Of a DNA stretch of 64,000 nucleotides, positions 1-11,750 are shown in pieces; positions within the stretch are counted from its first letter, which is position 1, and the number at the start of each line of letters is the position of its first letter. The translations under genes and the position numbers were made by a program. The stretch comes from Claviceps africana (lineage: Eukaryota; Ascomycota; Sordariomycetes; Hypocreales; Clavicipitaceae): contig SRPY01000036.1 in NCBI GenBank assembly GCA_018360145.1, positions 1-64,000 on the forward strand, written 5' to 3'. Below the pieces are notes generated by a model that was given only the letters and a program-made list of their open reading frames with translations, searched no databases and was not told where the DNA came from.

Positions 1-105
1 AGGGTAGCCTGCACACGCTGTAGGGTAGCTCGTATACGCTGTAGGGTAGCTCGTATACGCTATAGGGTAGCTCGTATTTGCTGTAGGGTAGCCCGAGTTC
101 ACTCC
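1..105. repeat. 21-bp minisatellite, five units
   Basis: Five head-to-tail units of 21 bp start at 1, 22, 43, 64 and 85, each opening with AGGGTAGC and mostly followed by TCGTATACGCTGT. A further AGGGTAGC starts at 106 and then diverges, and AGGGTAG recurs near 217. Units differ by a few substitutions. The array may continue to the left of the window. It is not a TTAGGG telomere array, although the AGGG core is reminiscent of one. Confidence 0.9.
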
Positions 106-227
106 AGGGTAGCCGCCCTAACCTATACCAATTTATATTTTTTTTTAGTTTTCCGTGGTTTTATGTAAAAGTGCATAGCTGGCTAAGCCCACCTCCCAGC
201 TGGGCGCGGCAGGTGTAGGGTAGGCGG
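106..227. other. GC-richer non-repeat flank
   Basis: This short stretch joins the minisatellite to the left LTR of element copy O. It has ordinary base composition, retained CpG sites and a CCCAGCTGGG palindrome near 196. No gene is visible. It is the only part of the window that looks like DNA not altered by RIP and not belonging to a transposon. Its last bases (GCGG) do not match the CTAT found just right of copy O, so the junction at 227/228 is not a simple insertion junction. Confidence 0.6.
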
Positions 228-685
228 TGTGTCGGGCCAAAGGGTCGCAGGGAATGCGCGAAGGGATGCGGTCGGGAATTGAGTCAACGCGGCTACAGAG
301 GAAGAAAAAGGCCTCTAATGCAATACAGATTAATTAATCAAGAGGTATAAAGAGGCCCTCTCTTCCTAGATAGCTAATACAAAGGGCGGCGGCGGTTATG
401 TACTATAATATATGCCTATTTTAATTAATTAATTAATTAAAGCCTAGTTACTACTATAGCATTACCTTTAGTGTAAAAATATAGAGATTAATTTATTATA
501 ATACTTTTATTTTTTTTAATATTTTTAATTTTTAATTATTTAATTAATTTAGTAACCTTTTAATAAAATTAACCCTAATTATTTTAATAGTATAGTTATA
601 GTTATAGTATTTTTTATAATACCTTTATTTTATTAAGGCATTTAACTTACTTATAAATATATTGTTTTTCTTTTAAATTAATATA
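228..685 (+). repeat. E1 copy O 5' LTR
   Basis: It begins TGTGTCGGGCC and ends at the position equivalent to GGCCGACACA, here mutated to AATTAATATA. It matches the LTR at 53069-53526 over the same 458 bp, including a stretch near 340-420 (AAAGGGCGGCGG and neighbours) that differs from the LTRs of copies A and B. The outer 170 bp keeps CpG sites, while the inner part is fully AT-converted. Differences from the partner LTR are transitions. Confidence 0.9.
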
Positions 686-1290
686 AATAATGGTTTTACT
701 TAAGTAAATATTTTTAAAAGCTAAATAATTAAGCTAATAAAAGGTACTTTTAAGCTATTACTAAAACTACTTAATATTATTAAATATAAAGCTTTATATA
801 TAGAAAGAACTATATTATATTTAACTAAACTTATAAAACTATAATAATAAAATAACTAAAAAATAATTTAAATATTACTAATTATTTAATTATAAAGGCT
901 AAAATATCTTTAAATATAATTAATATAAAGCAGCCTTAAATCTTACTTTATAATTTATTAGTTTAAAGTTAATTATTAAAGAAAATATTAAATATAACAC
1001 TAATACTATAAAAAGGCTTTTAAAGTATTTAATAATAGTTAAACTATTCCTTCCCTTACCTTTTAAAAAAAAAGAGGCCTTAAATTATTTAATTATATTA
1101 AACTTAAGGGAATTTTTAATTATTATAATAAATATTATATTTATTTCTTTTATATTTTAAAACCTTACTCTTTCTTTTTTAATTTTTATATATAATATAG
1201 TTAAAATAAATAACCTTCTTTAATATATTAAATCCCTTTAAAAGCTAATTAACTTCCTTAATTTTATTCTATTATTATTAAAGGCTTTTA
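686..1290 (+). other. E1 copy O leader between LTR and gag
   Basis: AT-rich sequence homologous to 11153-11750 in copy B and to about 34010-34609 (reversed) in copy A. A TGG triplet five bases after the LTR end (691) could mark a primer-binding site, but the tRNA cannot be named. No reading frame on the + strand is convincing. The - strand is purine-rich and Lys/Glu-rich when read with stops tolerated, so a coding use of that strand is possible but unproven. Confidence 0.4.
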
Positions 1291-2683
1291 ATTAATTACT
1301 TTATTTATTTTCCCTTTTTATATTTAATAATATTATTTTTAAAAAGTAGCTTTCCTTTTTTTTTTTTAATTTTTTAATTAAAAACGTTTTTTTTATTTAA
1401 GTTTTCTTTAAACCTTTATTAAATAAATCTTTTACCTTATTTAATATATTTTTTTTTAATAAAATTAAAGGTATTAAAAATATTAAGCTTAAAGCCTTTA
1501 TAAAGCTACTTAAAGAGATTATTAATAAATAAAATACCTTTATAAATCTTTAAAGTAACTTTAATATTAATTAATTTAATAGTAAAAATATAGTTAACTT
1601 TTTTAAAGACTTTAAAGCTAAAATATAAGCTTTAAAAATTATTAAAGAAAATTAATATTATAAGTTTAAAAAAAAAGTTAACTTAAGGCTTTATATTAAT
1701 ATTAAACCTTTTATAATTATATATATTTAAAAAGAGACTAGAGAAAGGCTTATAGTTTAATTTTAAACTATACTTTAAAAGTAAATTAAAGATACTATTT
1801 ATTAACTTAAGAAAATTAATATAGAGTATCTTTAAACCTACTTTAAAACCTACTTTTAGCTTTAAAAATATAAAGTAATTATAATTAAAGCCTTCTTTAA
1901 AGATTAAAAGCTACTATTTCTATAATTAATAAATATCTATAAAGCTATTTTTAATAAATTTATTATTAATTTTATAAATAAATATAATATAAAGTATAAA
2001 GAATTTATTAAGGGAAAGTATAAGTAGCTATAGAGTAAATTAAATAAATATATTATATTATACCTTTAGTTTAAAAATTATAACTTAATTTATAAAATAA
2101 TAGTTTATTAAAGGGCTTAAGTATTTAATTATTATAAAAAGAGCTATTTTACCTAACTTAATATCTCTATAAAAAGCTTTATTATATTTTAATTAAAGAC
2201 TGTTAATTTCCTTTAATAAAGCGTTATTAAGAATATAACTTATAATAAATAAATTAATACTATAATAAAGAAGTTAGAAAATTTAAAAATAGCTATACTT
2301 TAAAATTAAAATAATTTATTTAATTTTTTAAAATACTTTAAAAAAAGACTTTACTTATAGCTTTAAATATTATAGAATTTAATATAAATTAAGGACTTAA
2401 AGAAATTTAAAAATATTTAAATAAATACCTTTAAAAGTAATAAAAAGTAAAGCTTTATATACTACTTTTACTATAATAAAGAAAAATACTACTTAAATAA
2501 ATATAAATACCTAAACTATAATTAAAAGATTAGCTTTATTTAATATAACTTTTAAGTTTAAATTTTTATTATTAATAATAATTTTATAAAATATTAAGTT
2601 TTATTAGTTTTATATAAATTATTTCTATAGTTAAAAAGCTATATATAAAGACTTATAGTCTTTTAAGTTCAATACTTTAAAGA
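1290..2683 (+). pseudogene. E1 copy O gag remnant, cut by copy A
   Basis: This is the Gag-like region of copy O, recognised by alignment with copy B. Near 2454-2505 the frame reads Y-x2-Y-x4-Y-x4-Y. That is the zinc knuckle CX2CX4HX4C with each Cys (TGC/TGT) and the His turned to Tyr by single transitions, followed by the conserved LN-K-KYLNYN stretch. Copy A is inserted shortly downstream, and the reading continues at 35082. Many in-frame stops make it non-functional. The start codon cannot be located. Confidence 0.55.
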
Positions 2684-2687
2684 CTAT

Positions 2688-3159
2688 TGTGTCAGCCCAA
2701 AGAAGAGAGAGAGCAACACATATAAGGAGGCTGTGCGCCCTAATAAATTAAAGGTATTGTGAAAAATGCTGTAATTATAACTACGTTATTAAAATATTTA
2801 GAGTTAGTCTTATTAGTAGGTTATTAAATTAATTAAATAGTTTAAAGTTAAAGATATTAAGAAAAATAAAGGTATTATAATAAATTAACTTTAGTATATA
2901 TATACTAAAGGGGGGGGATGCTGTGGCAGCAGTTAGGCTTAAATTAATTAATTAATTAAATTAAGTATATATAAAAACTTATAATAGTGGCTATGCTCTC
3001 TTATAGCTATTTAAAAAAAGAGAACCTCTTTATACCTTTTAATTAATTAATCCCTACTACATTAAAGGCTCTTTTCCTTTTCCTTTCTTTATAGTTATAT
3101 TAAGTTAATTCTTAACTATATTTTATTATATATTTTTATTAACCCTTTAGCTTAATATA
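2688..3159 (-). repeat. E1 copy A 3' LTR
   Basis: A 472-bp LTR in reverse orientation, homologous to 34610-35081. The outer edge (TGTGTCAGCCC at 2688) is well preserved; the inner edge (GCTTAATATA, 3150-3159) is RIP-converted from GGCCCGACACA. It contains the G-run next to the palindromic CTTTAGTRTATATAYACTAAAG-type motif near 2893-2914 and a TTAATTAATTAATTAA block. Confidence 0.9.
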
Positions 3160-5850
3160 ACACCTCCTTAAAATAGTAGCTAACTTTATTATAGCTATAA
3201 TTTAATATAACTAAGGGCTAAAGAAAATAAAATATTAAATAAATTCTAATTTAAATAAATAAATTAATCTTTATTTAATTAAATAGTTTATTCCCTTAAT
3301 CTTAAGCCTTTAGTTTTATTAAATAGTTTAGGTATAGTAGGTATTAGTAGCTTTTATTAAGCCTTTTTCTTTTAAAGAGTTATTTACTAACTATTAATTT
3401 TTTTTTTATAGTACTAAGCTCTTTCTTTATAAAATTTAACCTTCTTTTTATTTTACTTTATTTAATTATAAATATATTTATAAATATCACTCTATACTTT
3501 AACTATAAAAAGTTTAATTAAAATAATTAATATATAAGTACTAAAAGTAAGTAAAAATATAAGAATATTATATTAATAAACTCCTTTTTTTTATAAAAAA
3601 GGTAGGAGACTAATAGTAATTATATACACTATTATACTTAGCTTAGCACTTTTAGTAGCTTTAATTAATATACTATATATATTATTCTATATTTTACCTT
3701 TTAAGTCTATAATTTAATTTACTTAAACTTAATTAATTTAATTAGCTTATTAAAGCCTTTAAGCTAGCTTTTCTTTCTCTTTATTTTCTTTATTATTTAT
3801 AGTAGTATTCTTTTATTATTATTAATAAAAAAACGCTTCTCTTTATTTTATTAAAAGTATTAATTCTACTTTAGTAATTAATTAAAATAAAGGGACTATT
3901 ATATTAAAAAGATTTAATAGCTATATTAAGGTTAATTTACTTCTTTTATACCTTTTATATAAATTATTTCCTTACTATTTAAGTATAAATATTTATAAAG
4001 TATTATTTATAAATTACTATTTTAGCTTAATACTTTATTTAAAAGATAATAATAATAAATAAGTTAAACTTTAATTAAATAGTTAAAAAAGCAGTAATAA
4101 TAGTTTTAAAATAAGTAATAAAGCTTAAAGTATAGTTTAACTTATATTTATTATAGTAGCTTTACTAAGCACTATATAGCGCTATTTCTAAATTTACTTT
4201 ATTATTAAATTTTTAAGTAAAGGCTTTATATTTACCTTAATAATTAGTTTTATTAAAAAATTTTAAAGCTTAATAAAATTAATATAAGGTTTATATAAGT
4301 AATATTTAATAACTCTTTTATTATTACTTAAATATATATTCTATAATTATAGAGCTATAAATAAAAACATTTCTTTACTTATAATTAAAGTTAAAAGCTT
4401 AAGAATTAAAGTTTTTCTTTAATAAACTTTTTAAATAAAGCTAATATTAAAAGATAGTTAAGTTCTATTAAAAAAGGTATAAAGGTCTATATATATAAGC
4501 TTATTAGCTACTATATTTAAAAGGATTTAAAAGGTTTACTTAAGCTTAATTATATATATTAAATTACCTATATTAAGGATATTATTTATAAAAACCTATT
4601 ATTAAAGTAGAAGTTTAAATTTAATTAATTACTTAGGCTTAAAAGAAGCTCTTAAAGCTTACTTTATTTTAAGCCTTAGTATTTATAAATTATTATTAAT
4701 TACTAATATTATATATTTAGTAAATTCTTTTAATATATAAATAAAGAAGGAAAGATATATATATTTATACTTAAAGGTGCTTTTTTAAGTAAAGCTAAGT
4801 ATTATAATTGCTTTAAAGTAATATAAATAGTTAAAAAGTTATAAAATTTACTTTTACCTTTATATAAACTTTAAAAACCTCTCTTTATACTTTACTTTAT
4901 AAAAGTTAAAATAGTAAAGGCTTTTATAATACTAATTAAAGATAAAAGCTATTTAATAGTTTATAAAGTAAATAAAGCCTACTATAAAGCACCTTTTATA
5001 CTATTTTTTATATAAATCTCTTATATTTAGTCTTTTATTATAATAAATACTAATTAACTTATTTTTCTATAGTTTATAATAAGTTATAAAATAGCATTCT
5101 TTATAGCTATTAATTAAAATATTATTATCTTTAACTAATATTTTATAACTAAAATAAGTAATATAATCTTTAAGACTTTACTTAATAATCTTTATTATAG
5201 TAAAAAGTATAAATTAATTAAGCTATTTATTTTATAAGTTTATAAATAAAGCTTTTAAAAGCTTATAAATATTAGTTATATAAATTTATTAATAGCTTTC
5301 TCTTTATTATTTCTTTAAAGGTAAAACTTCTTTATAGTTAATAGTATTAAAGTTTTAAAAATTATATTCCTTAATATAAATAAGCTATTTAGTTCTTAGT
5401 TAAAAAACTATAAGCTAAACTTAAAGTATTTAATTAAAATTTTTATTAATAAAAGGTGCTTTATTTATAGTAAAGAAGTGCTTATTTTACTTATATATTT
5501 AATAAATAGCTATAAAAATAAGTAAATAGTTAAAAGTAAAAGAATTTACTACTTTTTCTTTAAGTTAAGAAATATTTTTAAAAATTTTAAATTTCTATAA
5601 AGTATATTCTTTTATTTTTAATTAAAAGGTTTAAGTATTAAATATTTAAAAAAAAATTTTTTAAAAGAGAGGTTATTTCTTTTATAATTATATTAATAGT
5701 ATAAAGGAATAATAATTTAAATAAGTGTAGGCCTAAGGAAATATAAAAGCTTATAAAAGATAAGTTAAAATAAGGTATTTTTTTAATAAAAAATAAAAGC
5801 TTTAAATGTAATAAGTAGTGAAAAACATTAGAAAAAGGGGGGGTATAGAA
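3160..5850 (+). pseudogene. E1 3' region, coding-like on the strand opposite pol (copy A)
   Basis: Copy A lies on the - strand, so this + strand region is antisense to its pol and lies between integrase and the 3' LTR. With stops read as mutated Gln/Arg/Trp, a long reasonably open frame runs about 3800-5850. It is rich in Ile, Leu, Lys and Phe, and the same frame can be read in copies B (19780-22250, -) and O (about 49900-52860, -). I do not recognise the product. It could be an accessory gene carried by E1, a captured host gene, or only purine-strand bias mimicking a frame. Confidence 0.3.
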
Positions 5851-8270
5851 GAAAAAGAAGAAGAGAATTTAATTAAGTAAAGTAAAGGGGGTCTCTTTTT
5901 TTTAAGCTAGCTTTAATTTATTATTTATAAACTAATACTATTAAGTAATTATTAAGAGAAAAATAAACTTCTTTAGGAAATTAGCTAATAGCTTTATTTA
6001 TTAAAGTAGTTATTAGCTAATAGTAGCTGTCACTATTTATTTTAATAAAATAAATATATTATAATCCACCCCCCCTTAGTTTTTATATTAATAGCTTTTC
6101 TCTTTATATATACACTTCTTTTCTCCTTTTACTTTTTAATACCTTCTTTTTTACTTAATTATTTAATTAACTAAGTTTTTATAATTATAAATCCTAGTAA
6201 TTAGCCTTTATTTAATCTCTTAAATATTATTAATATTGTTATTAAAAGGCTTTATAAACAGTCTTTATTATTAATTAATACTTTAAAATAATAAAGTAAA
6301 GGGGATATAATAAAAGTAAATATAGGTATTTATATAGTAAGTAACTATTTAATTAAATAGTATAAACTAAAGCTAATAGATCTAAGTTTTATTATCTTTT
6401 CTAAATTACTATTCTTTTAGGTATTAATATTAAAAAAGGTAATATTTCTCTTTATTTTATAGTTATATTAAAGAAAAAGAAAATTAAAAATTACCTTAAG
6501 TATTTAACTATATATTTATTAGCTATTAATCTCTAAGCTAAGCTTTTTAAGTTATACCTTTAGAAATATTTAATTATTTAAAAAGTAATCTTTAAAAGCT
6601 TTAAAGTTACTATATTAATTTTCACTAAAATAGCTTATTTTAAAGGTTTCTTTTCTATAATTATAGTTAAGTGTTTTAAATAGTAGCTTACTTTCTTTAT
6701 ATATTTATTTAAAGAGAATAATAATCTTTATTACTTTTTATATATAAATACTTATATTTATACTATTATAGCTTTTAGTAAATATATAAATACTTCTTTC
6801 TTTAATTATATTTCTTTTATAAAAGTAAGAAATAAAGTATATAGTAACTATATTTAAAAAGTTAATAATATTTATAATTAAACTATTTATTTAAAGTATT
6901 AAAGGGACTATAATAATCCTTATTTTTTAATATTTTTTTTAAAAAAGAAATATACTTTTAAAAATATTAAAAGACTTTTAATTAAAGCTATATTTAAATA
7001 TAAAACTTTTACTATTAAAAATACTTTTATTATTACTATTAATATACCTTCTCTTTATTTTATATTAAGTTTATAAAATATAGGTAAAGAAAAGGGAAAG
7101 GTAAAATAATAAAAAAGCTATTTAAGGTATTTAATTAAAAGAAATAAAATAAAAAAATAAAGGAATTAAAGGAGATTAATAATAAAATAAAAGGATTAAA
7201 CCTAACTTAAAAGTCTTAATAAATTAGTTAAATAATTAATAAAGATAATAAATAATAAATAAATAAATAATAAGTAAGTAGTAAACTTAAATAAATAAAA
7301 TATATAAATAAATAAAGCAGTAATTAATAAATTAAATAGTTAAAAAGAGCTTTTAAGCTCCCTTCTCTTTAAAAAATAAAGTAAAGGTAAAGGTAAAAGG
7401 CTTATTATTAAAAAATAATAGTAAGAAGAAATAAATAAAAATAAATAGTAAATAAGAATTAGTTTTAAGGTAAGGTTAGTAATTAAAAAGTAGGTAATAA
7501 GCTTAATATTTATATTAATAGTTAAGTAAAAGGGTAGAAATTTAGACTTTAAGTTAGTAATATAGATATTAATATAGAGGTAGCTCTTTTTCTTTATCTT
7601 TAAAACTATTATCTTATAAAATATTATATAAAATAAAAGACTTATTTTTATTAAAGACTATTTAATTAAATATATTATATATTATTTAAAATAAATAGAG
7701 ATTATATAGCGCTTTATTAAGATTGCCTTTAAGAGATTAGTTTAGTGTATTATATATTTATATAGAGTAAGAGTTCTATTAAAGTAGCTAATAAAGCTAT
7801 TTATTTATAAATAAAGTCTACTATCTTTCTTTATTAAATATAAATTTCTTAAAATAATCTTTTTTAATTATTTTATTAAAAAGGATTTTATTTAAAGTCT
7901 TTAGTTTATACACTTCTATAATAAGTGCTTAACTATAGATTTAAAATAGGCTATTTTATTATATAGTTAGCTTATATATAGTTAATATATTTATTATATA
8001 ATAGATATTATAAATAAATATAAAGTCACCTTTAACTAATTAATTATATTTTTTATAAAGAAAAGTAGCTTAATTATAGTTAGTTTATATAGTAAGTAGT
8101 TATTAAAAATATAGCACTTTCCTCTTTATAAACTTAATATCTTTTACTTTTTACTTTAAAATATATATCTAAACTATAAATAAATTTTAAGTAGTAATTA
8201 CTTTATTTTAATTACCTATTCTTTATATTAAAAATTTTACTTTTAAAGAAAAAAGAAGTTTTTATTTATA
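5851..8270. other. E1 copy A, region between integrase and antisense frame
   Basis: Homologous to 17330-19780 in copy B. It holds an A-plus-G-rich stretch (7080-7510) with many AAATAAATAA-like repeats and a G-run near 5836. On the + strand, 6230-7120 can be read with stops tolerated as another hydrophobic frame, unrecognised. No domain is assigned. It is transposon sequence without an identified gene. Confidence 0.35.
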
Positions 8271-10675
8271 AATAAAGTAAAACGTAAACTTTTTATAAAA
8301 AGCCTTAATTATAATTCTATTTATAAATAATACTCTTTTTAAGTACTTAAACTATTTTCCACTTAATTTACTTATTTTAGTAAATATAGAAAAAAGAGAC
8401 TAATATTTTACTTTAATAAAGGCATTAACTTTAAAATTATAGCTAAAGGTTTAAATACCTTTTATACTAAGATTAGCTAAAGCTTCTATAAGTTTCTCTT
8501 TTATTTTAAGTTCTTTATTATATATAATATATAGAAAGAACCTAAACCTATAAATAAACTTATTAAAAAACCTCTATATAGCTTTAATATTAATAGTATA
8601 AATAGCTTTAGCTTTTACTTACTTTATAAAGTTATATTAAGCTTTTAAAAGATACTTATATTTATAATTAAATAGAAGATACTAAGTATTAATATATATT
8701 TTATTTATTAGGTTACTAAAGGTAATAGAAATTAAGAGTTTTTATAGGCACTATAGTATAAATCTTTAGTACATTTTATAATATTAAATTATAGCTTAAA
8801 TTATATCCTATATATCTCTGTAATAGTAGCGAAGTTTAATTACTTAAAAAATAACTTTAATGCCTTTATAACTAAGCTTAAAATAAATTACTTTAATAAT
8901 TATAAGCTACTTATTTTTATTATTAATAATAAGTATAAATCCTTTTATAAGCTTAATAAATTACTTAAAGAGAATTTTATTATTAAGGAAATACTTTAAT
9001 ACCTTTTTCTTAAGGTCTTTAAACTTCTTTACTATATAATTAAATAGTCTTTTTAAAGTTATAAAGTAAGAAATAATTTACTTTAACTTTAAAGAGTAAA
9101 ACAGTTAGTCTTTACCTCTTTAAATATTAGTATAAAAGTATAAATTAATAAATATTTCTACATTCCCTTTAATAACTTTATTAAAATTATTTAATAGTCC
9201 TTAGCCTTTTTATAATAAAGTATTTATAACTTAGTTTTCTTTTTTAAAGATATATTAAACTATAAAGTTGTATAGTATAATATAGCTAACCTACTAAGTA
9301 ATAATAGCGCTAAAAATATTATTAATAGCGCTTTAAAGCTAGTATTTAAGCACTATTAAGTTTATTTTTAAGATAAAAGGGACTTTAAAGAGGTGAATTT
9401 ATAGTCTTTAAAAAGCGTAAAGTAAAGTATAATATTCTTATTTAATAGCATTATACTTCCTCTCTATATTATTCTATATACTGCTTTTAAAGCATATAGA
9501 GCAGCGTTTTTCTTTATATATTTATAAAAGTATAGCGCTTTATTTTATATTATTAGTATTAACTATAAAAATAATTTCTTCTCTCTCTTTACTTATATTA
9601 ATTAATTATAAACTTAAGGTATTTATAATAGCTTTAATAATCTTCTTTATTGCTTTATTATATTTTAACTTTTAGTTTTAATATAACTTTTTTTTAAAAA
9701 GATTTATTAAAGGTAAAGAAATAATTATAAAGTAAGGAATTTAAAGGTAATAAAAAGTAGTTAATTTTATAAAAGACTATATCTCTTTTATAGAGAAGTA
9801 ATAACTTTATTTTTAAAGCTTAATAACCTTTACTTTTATAGGTTTTCTACTATATATTCTATAGATATACTTAATAATAATAGTAGTAGGTTAGTAAAAC
9901 TTACTTTTAATAGTAAAAGCAGTGTATTTAATAAGCTTAAGGTTTAATAAAATATTATTTAAATTAATTAAATGCTTTATTATATATTTATAAACACTTA
10001 GAATAATTTTATTATTATTATAGACTATAGTAAGTCCTTTAATAGTAATATTATTAAGAAAAGGCGTGTAAATATAAGGCATTAAATTATAAAGGATATA
10101 TTTTATAATATAGTAAAACTAAGTAATTAAGTTAGTAGCCCCTTAAGGCAGTCTATAAAGCTTTAAAAGCTTAATTAGTATTATAATAATTATAAAATTA
10201 TAACTTATAATTACTAAGTTAACTTAATTATACTTTAAAAGGAGGTTAATAATAGAAAGGATTATATATATTATAAATTCCTTACTAAAGGCTTTTATAC
10301 CTTTAGAGATATTAGCATCCCTAACTATAATGCTATTATACTATATTGCTAATAAAATAAATTAAATTCCTCTATCTTTCTTTATAATAAGGAAGAATAG
10401 GTTTGTATAAAAACTATAACTTTCTTCTATTAATCTATATTTAACTTTCTATTTTAATAATTTAATAAGCTTCTTTTAAAGCCTTAAAGGAATTAAAATA
10501 AACTTTACTTACTATGCTTTATATTTAATAACTTTAATAGTTTATAGTAGTGTAATAAAGGGGTTAACTTTTTTTATTTTAAATAGGTTCTACCTTAAAG
10601 TAGCTTTATAGTTATTAAAGATCTCTTTAAAAACATTTACTTTTAAAAGAGTAAAATATTCCTTAACTTTTATAA
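8270..10675 (-). pseudogene. E1 copy A pol, distal part: RT core, RNase H, integrase
   Basis: The second half of the copy A polymerase gene reads leftward; the first half is at 30736-32570, separated by copy B. In order it holds the RT core (9891-10082), RNase H (about 9580-9230, the segment missing from copy B), the integrase zinc-binding part, and the integrase core up to about 8450, where FRFFLYIIYN-like and GIQTSSYN-like stretches mark the catalytic region. Stops occur throughout, so it is a relic. Domain edges are approximate because they were judged by homology to copies B and O. Confidence 0.65.
9891..10082 (-). pseudogene. Gypsy reverse transcriptase core fragment (copy A)
   Basis: A stop-free 63-codon stretch with PFLNNITIKG followed by a YNN motif and a KHLINLNNILLNL helix. 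It corresponds to the Ty3/gypsy RT palm, whose usual FLDD or YLDD catalytic box here reads FLNN. Both Asp codons (GAT/GAC) have become Asn by G-to-A change. The same piece occurs at 15840-16058 and 45201-45392. It is open only because few Gln, Trp or Arg codons lie in it, and it is not a gene on its own. Confidence 0.75.
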
Positions 10676-10679
10676 GTAT

Positions 10680-11152
10680 TGTGTCGGGCCGAAGGGTTAA
10701 CAGGAATGCGTGATGGGATGCGGTTAGGAATTGACTTAACGTAACTATAAAGGAAGAAAAAGGAAAAGAGCCTCTAACGCAGCAGGGATTAATTAATTAA
10801 GAGGTATAAAGAGGTCCTCTCTTCTTAGATAGCTACAAAGGAGCATAGCCGCCGTTATAAGTTTTTATATATACCTAATTTAATTAATTAATTAATTTAA
10901 GCCTAGCCGCTGCTGTAGCATTCCCCCCCCTTTAGTGTATATACGCTAAAGTTAATTTATTATAATACCTTTATTTTTCTTAATATCTTTAACTTTAGAC
11001 TATTTAATTAATTTAATAACTTACTAATAAAACTAACTCTAAATATTTTAATAGTGTAGTTACAATTACAGTATTTTTTATAATACCTTTAATTTATTAG
11101 GGCTTATAGCCTCCTTATATATATTACTCTCTCTCTTCTTTAGGCTAATATA
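10680..11152 (+). repeat. E1 copy B 5' LTR
   Basis: A 473-bp LTR beginning TGTGTCGGGCCGAAGGG and ending GGCTAATATA (from GGCCGACACA). The 3' partner has exactly the same total length once E2 is removed. It holds a TTAATTAATTAATTAA block, an eight-C run and a 22-bp palindrome. The outer edge is rich in CpG and the inner edge is RIP-converted. Confidence 0.92.
10930..10951. repeat. 22-bp palindrome in E1 LTR
   Basis: CTTTAGTGTAT and its near-perfect inverted partner (one transition) directly follow a run of eight C. The perfect form is at 34811-34832 in copy A. In the 3' LTR of copy B, element E2 inserted in the middle of this palindrome (23725-23729 / 30518-30522). The role is unknown; a cruciform or regulatory site is possible. 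Confidence 0.75.
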
Positions 11153-11750
11153 AATAGTGGTTTTGCTTAGGTAGACATTCTTAAAAGCTAAATATAAGGA
11201 ATTAAGCTAATAAAAGGTACTTTTAAGCTACTGCTTAAACCGCTTAATATTACTAAATATAAGGCCTTACTTTTAGAAAGGACTATATTATATTTAATTA
11301 AACTTATAAAACTATAATAATAAAACAACTAAAAGATAATTTAAACACTGCTAATTATTTAATTATAAAGGCTGAGATATCTTTAAACATTTATAGCGTA
11401 AGGCTGCTCTAAATCTTATTTTATAGTCTATTAATTTAAAGCTAACTACTAATAAAAACATTAAGTATAGCACTAATACTATAAGAAAGCTCTTTAATTA
11501 CTAAATAGTTGTTAAATTATTTACCCCCTTGCTTTCTAAGGGGAATTAAGCTATAAAACATTTAATTATATTTAATATAATAGAATTCTTACTTATTATA
11601 ATAAATATTGCGCTTATTTCTTTTATTTCTTAGAGTCTTATTCTATCCCTCTTAGTCTTTATATATAGCACTACTAAAATAAATAACCTCCTTTAGTATA
11701 TTAAATCCCTTCAAAAGCTAATTAACTCCCTTAATCTTACTTTATTATAA
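11153..11750 (+). other. E1 copy B leader between LTR and gag
   Basis: It starts with AATAG and then TGGTTTTGCTTAGG at 11158, a plausible but unassigned primer-binding site. The remainder is AT-rich and pyrimidine-rich on the + strand and is shared with copies O and A. No + strand gene is recognised. Confidence 0.4.

Noticed and set aside
1..105. Telomere or CRISPR-like array
   Set aside because: Units are 21 bp without spacers and are not TTAGGG. The genome is eukaryotic.
686..700. Defined tRNA primer-binding site
   Set aside because: A TGG near the LTR end exists in all copies, but the following bases cannot be matched to a specific tRNA without a search.
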